From Ogataea parapolymorpha DL-1 (Eukaryota > Ascomycota > Pichiomycetes > Pichiales > Pichiaceae), in NCBI RefSeq assembly GCF_000187245.1, contig NC_027862.1, forward strand, positions 1,054,001 to 1,118,000: 64,000 nt of DNA, written 5' to 3'. The first letter of the stretch is position 1. Each line of letters opens with the position of its first letter. The notes beneath the pieces are model-generated. The model was given only the letters and a program-made list of their open reading frames with translations, had not been told where the DNA came from and made no database searches. Positions 1 through 9,166 of the stretch are shown here, one piece after another. Made by a program: the position numbers and the translations under genes.

Positions 1-869
1 ACCCAGCCAAGGAACGCGGTCACGGTCAGTGCAGACGCAATGGCGAGCGGCGTGGTGTACGCGGCGTTGCTGATCTCTTCAGACATTCTGGAGGTGGCGT
101 CGTAGCACGTCATCACCCACGACACGTTCAGGAAGCCGAAGAGGAACGCCCAACCGTCGTGCGACCAGCCCGTGTTGTTGATCACCTTGGTGAAGACGTA
201 CTCTTTGGAATTAATTTTTGGGCACTTGACCAGCATGGTGATGATGAGGGCGATGACGGAGCCAATATTGACGAAACAGTAGTATTTGGTGATTCTGGCG
301 AGGACGGAGGATGGCAGCGAGTTGATGAGACCGTGGGTGATGATCACGGCGATCGACGCGCCGGTTATGTGGCCTGCCGTCGGCACGTACTTGTAGTCGG
401 AAGCCATGGAAACGGTCTGCAACAGCAGCGTGGCAGCTCCGAAATCGGTCGAGCACGCTCCAGCCATGGCCCCGATGAAGTACAGCCACCCGTCGATCCA
501 GCAGACAAGAGGCACGTATTTCTTCGGCACGACGTGGGTGACCACATAGTACATTCCACCACAGGTTGGGAAACATGAGGTGATATGGGAGACCGAGTAA
601 GCGATAGCCAGACAGCCAAACATGCCAATGAACCACGACCAGGACGCAGCGGCCGGGCCGCCGGCCCACAGCGGATACAGATACGTGATGGCGACGGTTC
701 CCATGAGACCAGAAATCGACAAGGCGAACGAGAACGTCGCCAAGAAAGAGTAGCTTCTGTTGAACTCCTGCTTGTAGCCGAGATGGGCCAGCTTGGCGGC
801 GTCGGAGTCCAGAGTCACTCGTGGAGACACTGTTGTGTGCAAATTAGCTTTTTCCAAGTCCTTGGTCAT
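1..869 (-). CDS. APC-superfamily permease (UGA4/HNM1-like), C-terminus cut by window edge
   Basis: Reading the minus strand from an ATG at 869 gives about 289 codons that run off the left edge. The protein starts MTKDLEKANL and has a hydrophilic N-terminus of about 35 residues. The segment LGYKQEFNRSYSF leads into the first membrane helix, as in fungal amino acid/choline transporters of the Uga4/Hnm1 type. Several further hydrophobic helices and a GGMYYVV segment follow. The expected role is proton-coupled uptake of an amino acid, GABA, choline or related amine at the plasma membrane or vacuole. The substrate cannot be read from the sequence. The gene is divergent from PIB2 across a GATA-rich promoter, which suggests nitrogen control. 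Family assignment is firm, exact ortholog is not. Confidence 0.8.
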   Translation of the reverse strand, partial: MTKDLEKANLHTTVSPRVTLDSDAAKLAHLGYKQEFNRSYSFLATFSFALSISGLMGTVAITYLYPLWAGGPAAASWSWFIGMFGCLAIAYSVSHITSCFPTCGGMYYVVTHVVPKKYVPLVCWIDGWLYFIGAMAGACSTDFGAATLLLQTVSMASDYKYVPTAGHITGASIAVIITHGLINSLPSSVLARITKYYCFVNIGSVIALIITMLVKCPKINSKEYVFTKVINNTGWSHDGWAFLFGFLNVSWVMTCYDATSRMSEEISNAAYTTPLAIASALTVTAFLGW

Positions 870-1062
870 GTTTGGAATCTTCGAGCAGAAGAAGGAGAGA
901 GGTATTTGTAGGAAAATTTTTACGTCGGTAGCTGCATTAGTATTAAATCAGCGACACCAAGGAATCTACGATAGAGAGATCAAATAACTGCCGGATTAGT
1001 ATAAGTTTCACACGGCCACGATTGGCATTCGAGCAGCGCTGCCTCGGGGATCCAGTCTGTAA

Positions 1063-1423
1063 GATAACAGATATATCAAATATGTCATACTGCAGCTGCG
1101 TTATCGAGTCCGAAGCACACTTATCTTATCTGCGATGCGCGCACGGTGCGAGACAATGCGCAGCGGCTCCAAATGGACGTACTTATTGTAGGTTTTGGGA
1201 CAAGCGGAGAGCTCGTGTCTGTGGTGGCCATGTAATTTTCCTTCCTGATTCGGAAGCCTATTCCGCGTAGCAGCAGAAGCACAGGTAGCCCGCCCTGTTG
1301 GTCACGTGACACTCATGTGCCCTCGCTGCTGGCCAATAGCAAACACCGCCTATTGTATTCCGGTGTTCCCCTATTGTCCTGGCACAATACGCTCGCTTTT
1401 CCCTGTCTTATCTCCAAAGATAA
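1063..1423. promoter_or_regulatory. Cluster of GATA-factor motifs
   Basis: GATAA or its complement TTATC occurs at 1063-1067, 1101-1105, 1121-1125, 1126-1130 (tandem), 1408-1412 and 1419-1423. In yeasts such clusters bind GATA factors (Gln3/Gat1 class) that mediate nitrogen catabolite control. The cluster lies between a permease and PIB2, so it could serve either gene. Consensus match only. Confidence 0.5.
1301..1310. promoter_or_regulatory. Palindromic E-box GTCACGTGAC
   Basis: A perfect 10-base palindrome about 180 bases upstream of PIB2. It matches the yeast Cbf1 consensus (RTCACGTG). The binding factor is inferred. Confidence 0.5.
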
Positions 1424-1486
1424 ACACGGATATATTCACGCTGCTGCTAATATTGCCACACCGTTCCCTTCCTCCAGCCGGTACCG

Positions 1487-2590
1487 ATGAACAACTCACA
1501 GTTCTCGTTCCGCAAAAGACCCATCTTTCGCAACAGCTCGCAGTCGCAGATCCCCGTGCTCGACAACTACCCGTCGCAGCAATGCGACGAGGCGTCTTAC
1601 GACCCGGACCACCAAAGGTTTTATTCCAAGTACAGGGGCATACTCAAGGACAAGGACGAGCCGCCGGAAGAGGTTCTGCACAACCCAGAGTTCGAATATA
1701 ACTACGACGAGAAGATCAGAGCACCACGGGTGTCGCTTATTAATCCTAATTTCAAGCCAGAACCTCACGACAAGGAACCGCAACAGCTTGATCTCAGGGC
1801 GGAAAATAACGACTACGTCACGTCGGACTCGAACACAGAGTACCAGCCGGCCAGCTTCGACCTGTCGAAGCCCACAAGACAGTACTCGGAGTCGTCAGAC
1901 GACAGAACTAGTGTGCCACCGTTGGGCGAATTGAGACTTAAATTACACAGTGAACCCAAAATAAAATATGTTCCGCCGGTGCTGCGACAGACGTTCGTGA
2001 GCGACCCGGGACAGCAGGACGCGGTACAGCGGTCGGCCTCGGAGCCAAGCGAGCCAAGCGAGCCGAGCCAGGATTCCAGCACGTCCGAAAACGTAGAGTC
2101 GTCAAAATCAGACATAGCTCTCCACAAGGTGCTGTCCAACTCCTCGATCACGTCCAAAGGCGTGGAGCCCTCGCATTCGCATTGGAAACCCAACCACTCC
2201 ACAAACAGATGCACAGGCTGCAATATGTTGTTCTCGCTGGTGCGCCGCAAGCACCACTGTCGCCACTGCGGCGAAATATTCTGCTACCGCTGTGTTCAGA
2301 ACAGCGCAAACCTCAACGTGCTGGCCAAGTTCGAGAAGCCGGACCTCGACAACGGCAAGATCCTCGATTCCGGAGGCGGCGTCGTGAAAAACGCAACGTA
2401 CTGCAAGTTCAGTAAAGTGTGCGACCGATGTTTCAAAGACTGGCTCTTGTTCCTCCAGAACGATACCGACTACGAGTCGGAAGTCCAGTTGGAGACCCCC
2501 AAAGAGGCACACGACACTAATAGAGACCGCATGAACTCCGAGTCAAGCAAGTCCGGAGTCCCTAACGACTGGACATGGAGCTCGTTCTAA
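1487..2590 (+). CDS. PIB2: FYVE-domain TORC1 regulator, Pib2-like
   Basis: A 367-residue protein. Residues about 1-225 are polar and low-complexity, including a small SEP repeat near residue 185-195. A FYVE zinc finger spans about 233-325. It has CxxC at 242/245 and the full phosphoinositide-binding signature RRKHHCRHCG at 253-262, with further cysteine pairs at 266/269 and in CDRC. FYVE domains bind PI3P on endosome/vacuole membranes. The extreme C-terminus, NDWTWSSF, resembles the short conserved tail that Pib2 proteins use to activate TORC1 in response to glutamine. S. cerevisiae Pib2 is longer (635 aa). The gene ends 9 bases from the convergent SEC23. Alternative: another FYVE protein, but the tail argues for Pib2. 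Confidence 0.7.
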   Translation: MNNSQFSFRKRPIFRNSSQSQIPVLDNYPSQQCDEASYDPDHQRFYSKYRGILKDKDEPPEEVLHNPEFEYNYDEKIRAPRVSLINPNFKPEPHDKEPQQLDLRAENNDYVTSDSNTEYQPASFDLSKPTRQYSESSDDRTSVPPLGELRLKLHSEPKIKYVPPVLRQTFVSDPGQQDAVQRSASEPSEPSEPSQDSSTSENVESSKSDIALHKVLSNSSITSKGVEPSHSHWKPNHSTNRCTGCNMLFSLVRRKHHCRHCGEIFCYRCVQNSANLNVLAKFEKPDLDNGKILDSGGGVVKNATYCKFSKVCDRCFKDWLLFLQNDTDYESEVQLETPKEAHDTNRDRMNSESSKSGVPNDWTWSSF

Positions 2591-2599
2591 TAGGCAAGC

Positions 2600-4954
2600 T
2601 TAGGCAACCGTGTTGTTGACCACCAGCTTGGCCAGATGCTGGAAGAACGTCTTCAAACTCACGTCCTCTGTGTGAACAACAGTGCTGGCCGGATCGCTGT
2701 CGGCAACGTAGCCGCTCATGCCGCCGCCAGTGCCGATGTTGTTGTCGTTCTCGGATGGATTCAGCTTCGAGTACAGGAATCTGGCCTGCGACTTGCCCTC
2801 ATCACATGTAACGTATCTAGGCAGTGGGAACCGGTCAGCAATCAGCGACGCAGCCTCCTCTCTCGATCTCTCAATCATATCATAAACTCCAGGATACTCG
2901 TCTCTCGGGTAGTTTGCGTCTCTCCACTCGGCTGCTATGCTGCCAAAGTAAATAACAGTGTAGAAGAACGCGTCCAGCAGTAGCACGGCGTCTGGCTTGA
3001 GCGACGCAGAGTCCAGCAGAACAGGCTCCGGCTCCGAGCCGTCGGCCATGAATCTCACAAGAGTAGGCTGGATCATCACCAGCGAGTCTCTCACATCGGT
3101 TCTGAGCAGCGTGTGGTGATAGAACGCGGTCTCGTCGGGAGAACAGTTGAAAACTTGCAGGAACTGGGATCTTCTCAAATGGTAGATGAATTGCGGAAGC
3201 AAGCTGAACTTGGACGATAATCTGAAGGAGTTTGGATCGTTTCTGGAGTAGTCTCCAAAAACGGTGCACAGCTTGACCAGAGACTTGTCAATCCATCTCA
3301 AAAGATCGGAATACTCGCCGCCGTTCTCCAGTTTGTGAACAATCAGTCTTGCATACAGCACGGCTGCCGCCTCCTGGTCAAACGTGTTTGATAGCTCAGT
3401 AGAGTTGGACGTCAATCTGCTCAACGTTGTCACTCTCATCCGGACAGTACCATTGGTGTGTCTATAGGTAGTCTGGAACTGGATATGGACCTCTGGGACC
3501 GAGGAGTTGCGTTGATCAGCAGCGCCGACAGTTTGCATGTCGAAGAATATACCGTATGTGTGTCGTGGAGACACGGACGGAAGGGCCCACTTGTTGGTGA
3601 ACCCGTTACCAACTTCAACATCAGCCACATTCTTTCCTTCTTGCTTTAAAGAGGTGGCCAGACCCACCACACCTGCAACCTTCAGTCTTTGAGAGGTGAA
3701 CACCTCCAAATAGCCGTCGAAGTAGGAGAAAGGATATCCTTCCTCATCCTTATTGAAGCATGCAAAAAATGAGTTTTTGAAGATCGAGGTTTGGAAAGAG
3801 TCTGTCACCACAATGGTGCCTCCCGTCTGGTTGCTTAACGATCTCATCTCGTAGATACCGGTTTGGTCATAGCATCCGGCAAAAATATCAACACTGAACG
3901 TAGCAGTAGATTGAGGGTCGAAAAATTTGTCCTTCACGTCTTTCTTGACCTGAGCCGCTTTGGTAGCAAGCTTCTTGTAAAATGCAACAGCTTTTTTGTA
4001 GTGCTTGGCAGTACCCTTGTCAATGTCACTGTGGGATCTGATAGGCTCCTTCAGTTCTGTACCCACAATTTTTCCCGGTCCAAATGTGCATGGGCCACCA
4101 ACAAATAGTGTCACTTTTGCTGCGCATTGCAAAAATGAGCCTTCAACAAGGCAGGAGGCGATGCTGAGGGCTGAACCCGTGACTCGGATCGCTCTGTGGC
4201 CCGGTTCGACTGTCCATTTCGAGACTTCGAGCGACTCGATGGTTCTGGTAATTTGGAACTCGGCTTCTGGATCGCTTAGCGGCAAAAGGAATTTGTTGAT
4301 GGTTCCACCAGTTTCGAATTGTTGTATCCAGTTCTTGGCGCCGTTTCCAGAGATACCCAGCTGTTTCTGCACTTCCACAGATTCGTACTCCTTGTTTCCG
4401 CTAAAAACGTATTTTTTGAAGCAGGAGTCGAAATTTAGCTCGTGCACATTTACCACCGAGTCAAATGTGATCAGACCAATCAGAGATCCTGGTGGATGCA
4501 GAGACAAAGAGGTGATCAGCAGGTCTTTGAGTGCTTGCAGATCTTCAGGCTCCTGACATAAGTCAATGACATAGATGAAAGCTGGTGGAGGAGGCGAAGG
4601 AGTTTTCGTCAACACATATTCGATGGTCGATGCTTGTGGAGTCAGCTCAATTGGCAGGTTCTCGGCTGAAATATTGGAATAATGCACCGGGAGCGGGTTT
4701 CTAGACAAGCAGCATGTACAGGTCCATGTTTTGGATCCCAAATCGATCTGAGAGAACACGTTCAAGACTGCCCGACATCTTCTGCACAACTGTGGGTCGT
4801 ATGCTGCCACAGGCAAGTCTTCTCTCGGAAGAAGTGGAGTGTATAAACACCCAACAGGAGCTGCCATGTTCTCGGCCTCCTGTCTGGTCACAGGAAAGGC
4901 ATTCCAGTTAAAACGAACTCCATCGATGTCTTCGATCTCGTAAATGTCCGCCAT
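2600..4954 (-). CDS. SEC23: COPII coat subunit Sec23
   Basis: GTPase-activating subunit of the COPII coat; it binds Sar1-GTP with Sec24 at ER exit sites. The 784-residue product begins [20 protein letters not shown], close to the family start. A longer frame to 4960 begins with TTG, so the ATG at 4954 is used. The zinc finger has cysteines at 57, 60, 79 and 82. The trunk, beta-sandwich, helical and C-terminal gelsolin-like regions follow at full family length. The gene converges on PIB2 and has about 595 bases upstream before YAP1. Identification is unambiguous. Confidence 0.96.
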   Translation of the reverse strand: MADIYEIEDIDGVRFNWNAFPVTRQEAENMAAPVGCLYTPLLPREDLPVAAYDPQLCRRCRAVLNVFSQIDLGSKTWTCTCCLSRNPLPVHYSNISAENLPIELTPQASTIEYVLTKTPSPPPPAFIYVIDLCQEPEDLQALKDLLITSLSLHPPGSLIGLITFDSVVNVHELNFDSCFKKYVFSGNKEYESVEVQKQLGISGNGAKNWIQQFETGGTINKFLLPLSDPEAEFQITRTIESLEVSKWTVEPGHRAIRVTGSALSIASCLVEGSFLQCAAKVTLFVGGPCTFGPGKIVGTELKEPIRSHSDIDKGTAKHYKKAVAFYKKLATKAAQVKKDVKDKFFDPQSTATFSVDIFAGCYDQTGIYEMRSLSNQTGGTIVVTDSFQTSIFKNSFFACFNKDEEGYPFSYFDGYLEVFTSQRLKVAGVVGLATSLKQEGKNVADVEVGNGFTNKWALPSVSPRHTYGIFFDMQTVGAADQRNSSVPEVHIQFQTTYRHTNGTVRMRVTTLSRLTSNSTELSNTFDQEAAAVLYARLIVHKLENGGEYSDLLRWIDKSLVKLCTVFGDYSRNDPNSFRLSSKFSLLPQFIYHLRRSQFLQVFNCSPDETAFYHHTLLRTDVRDSLVMIQPTLVRFMADGSEPEPVLLDSASLKPDAVLLLDAFFYTVIYFGSIAAEWRDANYPRDEYPGVYDMIERSREEAASLIADRFPLPRYVTCDEGKSQARFLYSKLNPSENDNNIGTGGGMSGYVADSDPASTVVHTEDVSLKTFFQHLAKLVVNNTVA

Positions 4955-5549
4955 GTTCAATTAAGCTTTATATTTTGCAGGTATGGGCGGAAAAAGAGCG
5001 AATCAACACACACAAATGCAAGTTTCTATTTGAAGGGTTAAGAGCTTGTTTTACGCACTGGAAAGTATAAAATCGCTCCACAAGATTTGCCCTTTTGTTT
5101 CGTTGTTGTCTTTTTTTTCATTCGATCTTGAAATAGGGTAACGAGAATCTGCGCTAGGATTACGATTCGACACCCATACACCAGGTAGCAATATCCGTTT
5201 GTATCAAGAACGATATAGTTCAAGGACGACTAATTTCTAAGAGTACCGAGTCTTGTTCATACAGAAGACATGCTCTTTGAAGCTTCTCATTAGCCAGATA
5301 GATCTCATAGGTAAACTAAGTTTGATAAGCTACTGGATGGATGCCGTAAGGGAAGAACCACGATGTAGCATCGTAGCAATTACAATTTGAGCTTCACCTA
5401 AACAGACAGTAGTGTCTAAGTGGCCGTCAAACATTGTCCCCTGAAAAAAATAGCACCATCGTCACAAAGCACATGTTATCCACATTCGTATTAATGTTAT
5501 CCGTCACAGTAATTTACCGTATAAAACCAATATCAACAAGACCCGTGAT
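4955..5549. other. SEC23 upstream region and YAP1 3' flank
   Basis: No supported gene. There is a Reb1-consensus octamer AGGGTAAC at 5135-5142, about 180 bases upstream of SEC23. A short perfect hairpin (6-bp stem ACGATG, 3-base loop) lies at 5360-5374. A 61-codon open frame on the minus strand (5038-5223) has no recognisable features and is probably chance. Confidence 0.5.
5135..5142 (-). promoter_or_regulatory. Reb1-type site upstream of SEC23
   Basis: AGGGTAAC is the reverse complement of GTTACCCT and matches RTTACCCK. Reb1-class factors position nucleosomes at yeast promoters. Consensus match only. Confidence 0.4.
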
Positions 5550-6806
5550 TCAGCGATTCATCGCACGCGTCAACACTTCACCGACATCTGAGCCATCCAC
5601 GACAACGCCCTTCTCGCTGCACTTTGCCTTCATCTTGAGCTCAGAACACAAACCGTCAATGTCCAGCTCGCTGAACTTCGGATGCGTCGTGATCCGCTCC
5701 CATATCTGCGAGCACTTCATCAGATTCTTAGTTGTGTCCGGCACAGCCTCATCCTTGTCGTTGTCGTCGACAGACACTCCTGGGGTGATCCGAGGAACAG
5801 TTCCGTTAAGTGAATTCAAGTTGTTTACCGTCAGTTGCTGCTGCTGTGGGTTGGCGAAAAATTCGCTTAGTGGGTCGTCCTTCGACTCCTCACTTATCAA
5901 TCCCTGCAATGGGTCAGCTTCCGTTGTCACAGGGAATTCATTCTCGATAGCCGAGAAAACAAATTCGGATGGAGAGAAGGCAGAAGGATTCACCTGGTCA
6001 AACACCAAAGAGGTGTCATAGGTTGGAGTGTCGAACAGGAAAGGCAGTTCGTTGTTGTCTGGCTTCTCGGACCCAAACTCTGCGAGCATCTGAAAAGGGG
6101 AGGCCGAATAATCCGAACCTATTCCACGCGACGACGAAAGAGTAGAACCTCCAGTGATGGTAGAAGGACGCTTTTCCTTTGGAACAGGACAGTTTTTATC
6201 GCCGCACACAGTTCCTAAACTGTTGCAGAAACTCTCCTCCTCAAAATCTCCTTTGTAGTTCTTTTGGTTGAGATCGTGCAGGTCTGTTCTGGGAGAAGAG
6301 TCCTTCGACACATCGGTGTGGTTGGTCTGTTTTCGCTTTTCAGACCACGGAAACAAGAATTCTGTACTTTTCTCTGCTGCTGAGGAGTACGATGAGGCGG
6401 GCGTGTGGGTCGAGTTATTTGGAGATGAGGTATTAGATGTAGACTTTTCCGAGTCTGTTGACGTAAGTGCTGTAGAGGTGTTGGTATTCTGCTGCTTTAA
6501 ATCTGCCAGCGTGGGGAGTTCTTTTAAGAAATCTCCTTCTCCACGGTTCATGAGCCTATTCATGAGCGTGTTCACCTGGATTCTGAGCAACTCTGTTTCA
6601 TTAGCAATCTGCATCTTCTCGTTTTCAAGCATCTGGACCTTCATCTCCAGCTCCCTCATTTTCTTTTCCTTCCGTTCTCTGAAAGCCCGTTGTGCTGCTC
6701 TGTTCTGCGCTGTTCTTTTGTTGGAAGGCTCTGTGTTGATGGGTTTGCGGCCGGGTTTTGAGTGCGCGCTCTCATCGGTCAAGCTACCTGGAGTTGCTGT
6801 GGACAT
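5550..6806 (-). CDS. YAP1: Oxidative-stress bZIP transcription factor Yap1
   Basis: A 418-residue AP-1-like factor. The basic region carries the Yap signature NRAAQRAFR at 35-43 and is followed by a leucine zipper to about residue 85. The n-CRD has C194, C201 and C206 and the c-CRD has C365, C387 and C396. The spacings (7,5 and 22,9) equal those I recall for S. cerevisiae C303/C310/C315 and C598/C620/C629. The c-CRD overlaps the nuclear export signal. The peroxide-sensing disulfide switch is therefore preserved in a protein about two-thirds the S. cerevisiae length. Its promoter carries two bZIP sites, which suggests autoregulation. Confidence 0.95.
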   Translation of the reverse strand: MSTATPGSLTDESAHSKPGRKPINTEPSNKRTAQNRAAQRAFRERKEKKMRELEMKVQMLENEKMQIANETELLRIQVNTLMNRLMNRGEGDFLKELPTLADLKQQNTNTSTALTSTDSEKSTSNTSSPNNSTHTPASSYSSAAEKSTEFLFPWSEKRKQTNHTDVSKDSSPRTDLHDLNQKNYKGDFEEESFCNSLGTVCGDKNCPVPKEKRPSTITGGSTLSSSRGIGSDYSASPFQMLAEFGSEKPDNNELPFLFDTPTYDTSLVFDQVNPSAFSPSEFVFSAIENEFPVTTEADPLQGLISEESKDDPLSEFFANPQQQQLTVNNLNSLNGTVPRITPGVSVDDNDKDEAVPDTTKNLMKCSQIWERITTHPKFSELDIDGLCSELKMKAKCSEKGVVVDGSDVGEVLTRAMNR

Positions 6807-6902
6807 TATTAAGTTGCGTATCTGAGGGTAAGGCCTGTTGTTGCAATCAAAAGTAGAAAAAGTCTAGTTTAGAGCACAAAACAGTGGAGATTTCACCAGG
6901 TA

Positions 6903-6991
6903 TGACTCAATACTCCCTTCTTTTGCAAATTATAACAGAATTAATTAATTTGCCTCTGCTCTTTCCTTATTCGCGAAGCCCAGATTAGTAA
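6903..6991. promoter_or_regulatory. bZIP sites upstream of YAP1
   Basis: TGACTCA lies at 6903-6909. TTAGTAA lies at 6985-6991, reading TTACTAA on the gene strand. TTACTAA is the preferred Yap1 response element and TGACTCA is an AP-1/Gcn4 site. They sit about 100 and 180 bases upstream of the YAP1 ATG. Autoregulation is inferred. Confidence 0.5.
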
Positions 6992-7062
6992 GCACGAGGT
7001 TTCCACAGCCAGAATAAAAAAAGCTCTAGAAGATGGATTTTTTACAGGATATGGTATTCGAT

Positions 7063-8163
7063 TTAAACACTGATTAGCGCATTCTGCTGATGCTCGCCGC
7101 CCCAAATGGTCCACTTACCGTTGAAAACCCTGTGGTAGAATTCTCGCACGCCGTGCAAGATCGCCTCAACATTAGGCCCCAGGGCCTGGCCCAAATCGAC
7201 GTCCCACCCTTGCACCGTGCTTATCTTATGTAAGAACCCCAGAAAAACTAGAGCCACCACCGAGTCTAGTGCCGCATGTTTCAGCACTGTCTTGAAAACT
7301 CTGAACATTTTGCTCAGCAGACTAACAACGAGGGCTCTGATGCGGGAATAAAGCGTTCTCCTTCTCCTTTCTTTTCTCGGCACGTTTCTACTAGGCGGAG
7401 ACTCGTGTAGCTGGGCGTTCAGTCCAATCGTCTTCAGACTCGAAATTTCGTAGCTGAGACGGGTCAGCGTCGCGTTGATGTCGTTTTGCCACCTCACAAA
7501 GTCGAGGTTTTTGGTTGTGTCGACACCCTGGCTGTTTAGTCCGCCCGTAGTGGCCCCGGACCCTGCAATCTGCGATATCGTCGCGGTGCTGCTGACGGCC
7601 CGTGGGCAAGCCCCCTGCGCAGACTGTTTTTCTGCAGGGACGCTGGTCATCGAGAGCCGCGAAACAGGCCTCACAAGATTCGCATGCGAGCCCGACGACG
7701 TGAGCCGGTACAACGACAGAGCAGGGCTCTGCGCACGGGTGGATAGCGGAACTTCGTGGTGGAACTCGCCCAGCGTCGGCGACACCTGCTGGTCCTTGAC
7801 CTGGTCCCACAGATACTCCAGCTCGCTCAGCAGCTCACGGGCCTCCACAGACTCGTTGGCATGGCTTCTCATGGTTTCTATTAGATATGAAATGTACTGT
7901 TTTTTAGCGTCCGTCTTGGAAAGTCCTTCCTCCAGCTTCCACGCGTCCCATTTGCGCTTTGCTGCCTCGTCCTCTGGCCGCGACCCTATGGGTCTTTCCA
8001 TAAGCCCTGTGACGTCCCCCTCGGTTGCTTGTTTGTAGAGTCCGTACAGTTTGACGCGATTGGCTAGCGGCGGCCGCGGAAGCGAGCTCTTGGGCGACCG
8101 CGTGGACAGCGTCCGGATGGTTGCTATGGCCTTGACAAAGACCCTGTCGATGGAATCAGACAT
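7063..8163 (-). CDS. ATG37: Peroxisomal acyl-CoA-binding pexophagy receptor Atg37
   Basis: A 366-residue tail-anchored-like protein. An acyl-CoA-binding domain occupies about residues 8-110 and includes YGLYKQATEGDV, KRKWDAW and KKQYISYL. A polar linker with possible coiled-coil follows. A membrane helix lies near 297-313 (VVALVFLGFL) and about 50 residues follow it. This layout is that of Atg37/ACBD5, a peroxisomal membrane protein needed for phagophore formation in pexophagy of methylotrophic yeasts. The last codons contain a consensus splice donor (see findings), so the C-terminus may vary. RPL12 lies upstream in the same direction. Confidence 0.88.
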   Translation of the reverse strand: MSDSIDRVFVKAIATIRTLSTRSPKSSLPRPPLANRVKLYGLYKQATEGDVTGLMERPIGSRPEDEAAKRKWDAWKLEEGLSKTDAKKQYISYLIETMRSHANESVEARELLSELEYLWDQVKDQQVSPTLGEFHHEVPLSTRAQSPALSLYRLTSSGSHANLVRPVSRLSMTSVPAEKQSAQGACPRAVSSTATISQIAGSGATTGGLNSQGVDTTKNLDFVRWQNDINATLTRLSYEISSLKTIGLNAQLHESPPSRNVPRKERRRRTLYSRIRALVVSLLSKMFRVFKTVLKHAALDSVVALVFLGFLHKISTVQGWDVDLGQALGPNVEAILHGVREFYHRVFNGKWTIWGGEHQQNALISV

Positions 8164-8447
8164 AAGAGAGAGATTATTATTTTTTTTTTTGTTTACATAG
8201 GCTATCTACACAGGTCGTGCAGGGGAAAATACTACAAATAGCTACAGTCAACTACTATCTATGTCTGGATCTGAAATGGACCAGTGGAATCACTATGTTC
8301 ATCCATGGTGAGTAGGAAACAGATTGATCTTGTTTGCACCAAAATAGGAACCAAATATGGCAGACACTTGGCACCAGAGTGTTGGCAAACTGGATAGATG
8401 AACTCTTCTTTCTGTATTATGATATATTCCGCCGTGTACATATCTGA

Positions 8448-8945
8448 TCAGTTTTCTGGGACATCAATCTCGCCAGCGTCGATGGCCTCAATGATGTCGT
8501 GAGGGTTCTTACCGGCAACTCTGCATCCCACAGACTGGGCAGTACCAAGGACCTCCTTGGCAACGGAAGCAAGAGTCTTACCGAAAGACTTTTCTCTCAT
8601 GGTTCTAGCAATCTCCCAGATCTCCTCGAGCTGAATGTTTCCGGAGTGCTTGACGTTCTTGTCCTTCTTTCTGTCTCTAGGTGGCTCCTTCAAAGCGGTG
8701 ATGACCAGCGAGGAGGCAGATGGAACAACGGAGGCCTGGGCCTGTCTGTTCTGGATCTTCAACTGGACGGTCACCTTGATACCCTTGAACTTGGTCGTGG
8801 CCTTGGCAATGTCTTCACCAACCTTCTTTGGGGACAGACCAAGAGGACCGATCTTTGGGGCAAGAGCGGAAGAGGCTCCCACTTCACCACCGACGGCTCT
8901 CAGGTAGATGTACTTCACTTCATTAGGGTCGAACTTTGGAGGCAT
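8448..8945 (-). CDS. RPL12: Cytosolic 60S ribosomal protein uL11
   Basis: The 165-residue product is the full length of eukaryotic uL11 (Rpl12). The start [16 protein letters not shown] and the segment [20 protein letters not shown] are diagnostic. uL11 forms the base of the ribosomal stalk with the 25S GTPase-associated centre. The frame is intact and no intron is needed. The upstream region carries a CACGTG box and an RRPE-like element. Codons are strongly biased (for example GGT, AAG, GTC), as expected for high expression. Confidence 0.97.
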   Translation of the reverse strand: MPPKFDPNEVKYIYLRAVGGEVGASSALAPKIGPLGLSPKKVGEDIAKATTKFKGIKVTVQLKIQNRQAQASVVPSASSLVITALKEPPRDRKKDKNVKHSGNIQLEEIWEIARTMREKSFGKTLASVAKEVLGTAQSVGCRVAGKNPHDIIEAIDAGEIDVPEN

Positions 8946-8976
8946 GGTTAAAAGGTGTGGTAAATTTTTTTGCCTG

Positions 8977-9027
8977 AATTTTTCAAAAACTGCAACGGAG
9001 GAAACGTAGCCCTGGTGGGATCACGTG
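8977..9027 (-). promoter_or_regulatory. RPL12 promoter elements (RRPE-like and CACGTG)
   Basis: TGAAAAATT on the gene strand (8977-8985) resembles the ribosomal RNA processing element. CACGTG lies at 9022-9027. Both are within 85 bases of the RPL12 ATG. Cbf1-class factors act at ribosomal protein promoters in several non-Saccharomyces yeasts; use here is inferred. Confidence 0.4.
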
Positions 9028-9166
9028 ACTTTGAGTGAGGGTTGGCAGTGGTGGCCCCCCTTGGCTCTCGTTTTACTCCTACTGTGCTCCATGTCGGTGA
9101 GAATCCCTTCTTCCTTAGCGGATGCCGAAGCCACCGTCCGACTGGTTGTTTAGTGCTGGTTTCTAT

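Larger units (their letters stand above)
870..1486. other. Divergent intergenic region, permease / PIB2
   Basis: About 617 bases with no supported gene. It holds a cluster of GATAA/TTATC elements and a perfect palindromic E-box, annotated separately. The small open frames here show no recognisable protein. Confidence 0.6.

Noticed and set aside
5038..5223. 61-codon minus-strand open frame upstream of SEC23
   Set aside because: It lies in the SEC23 promoter, is AT-rich, and has no recognisable feature.
8164..8447. Possible snoRNA between ATG37 and RPL12
   Set aside because: CTGA-like tetramers are present but no convincing C-box/D-box pair or terminal stem.
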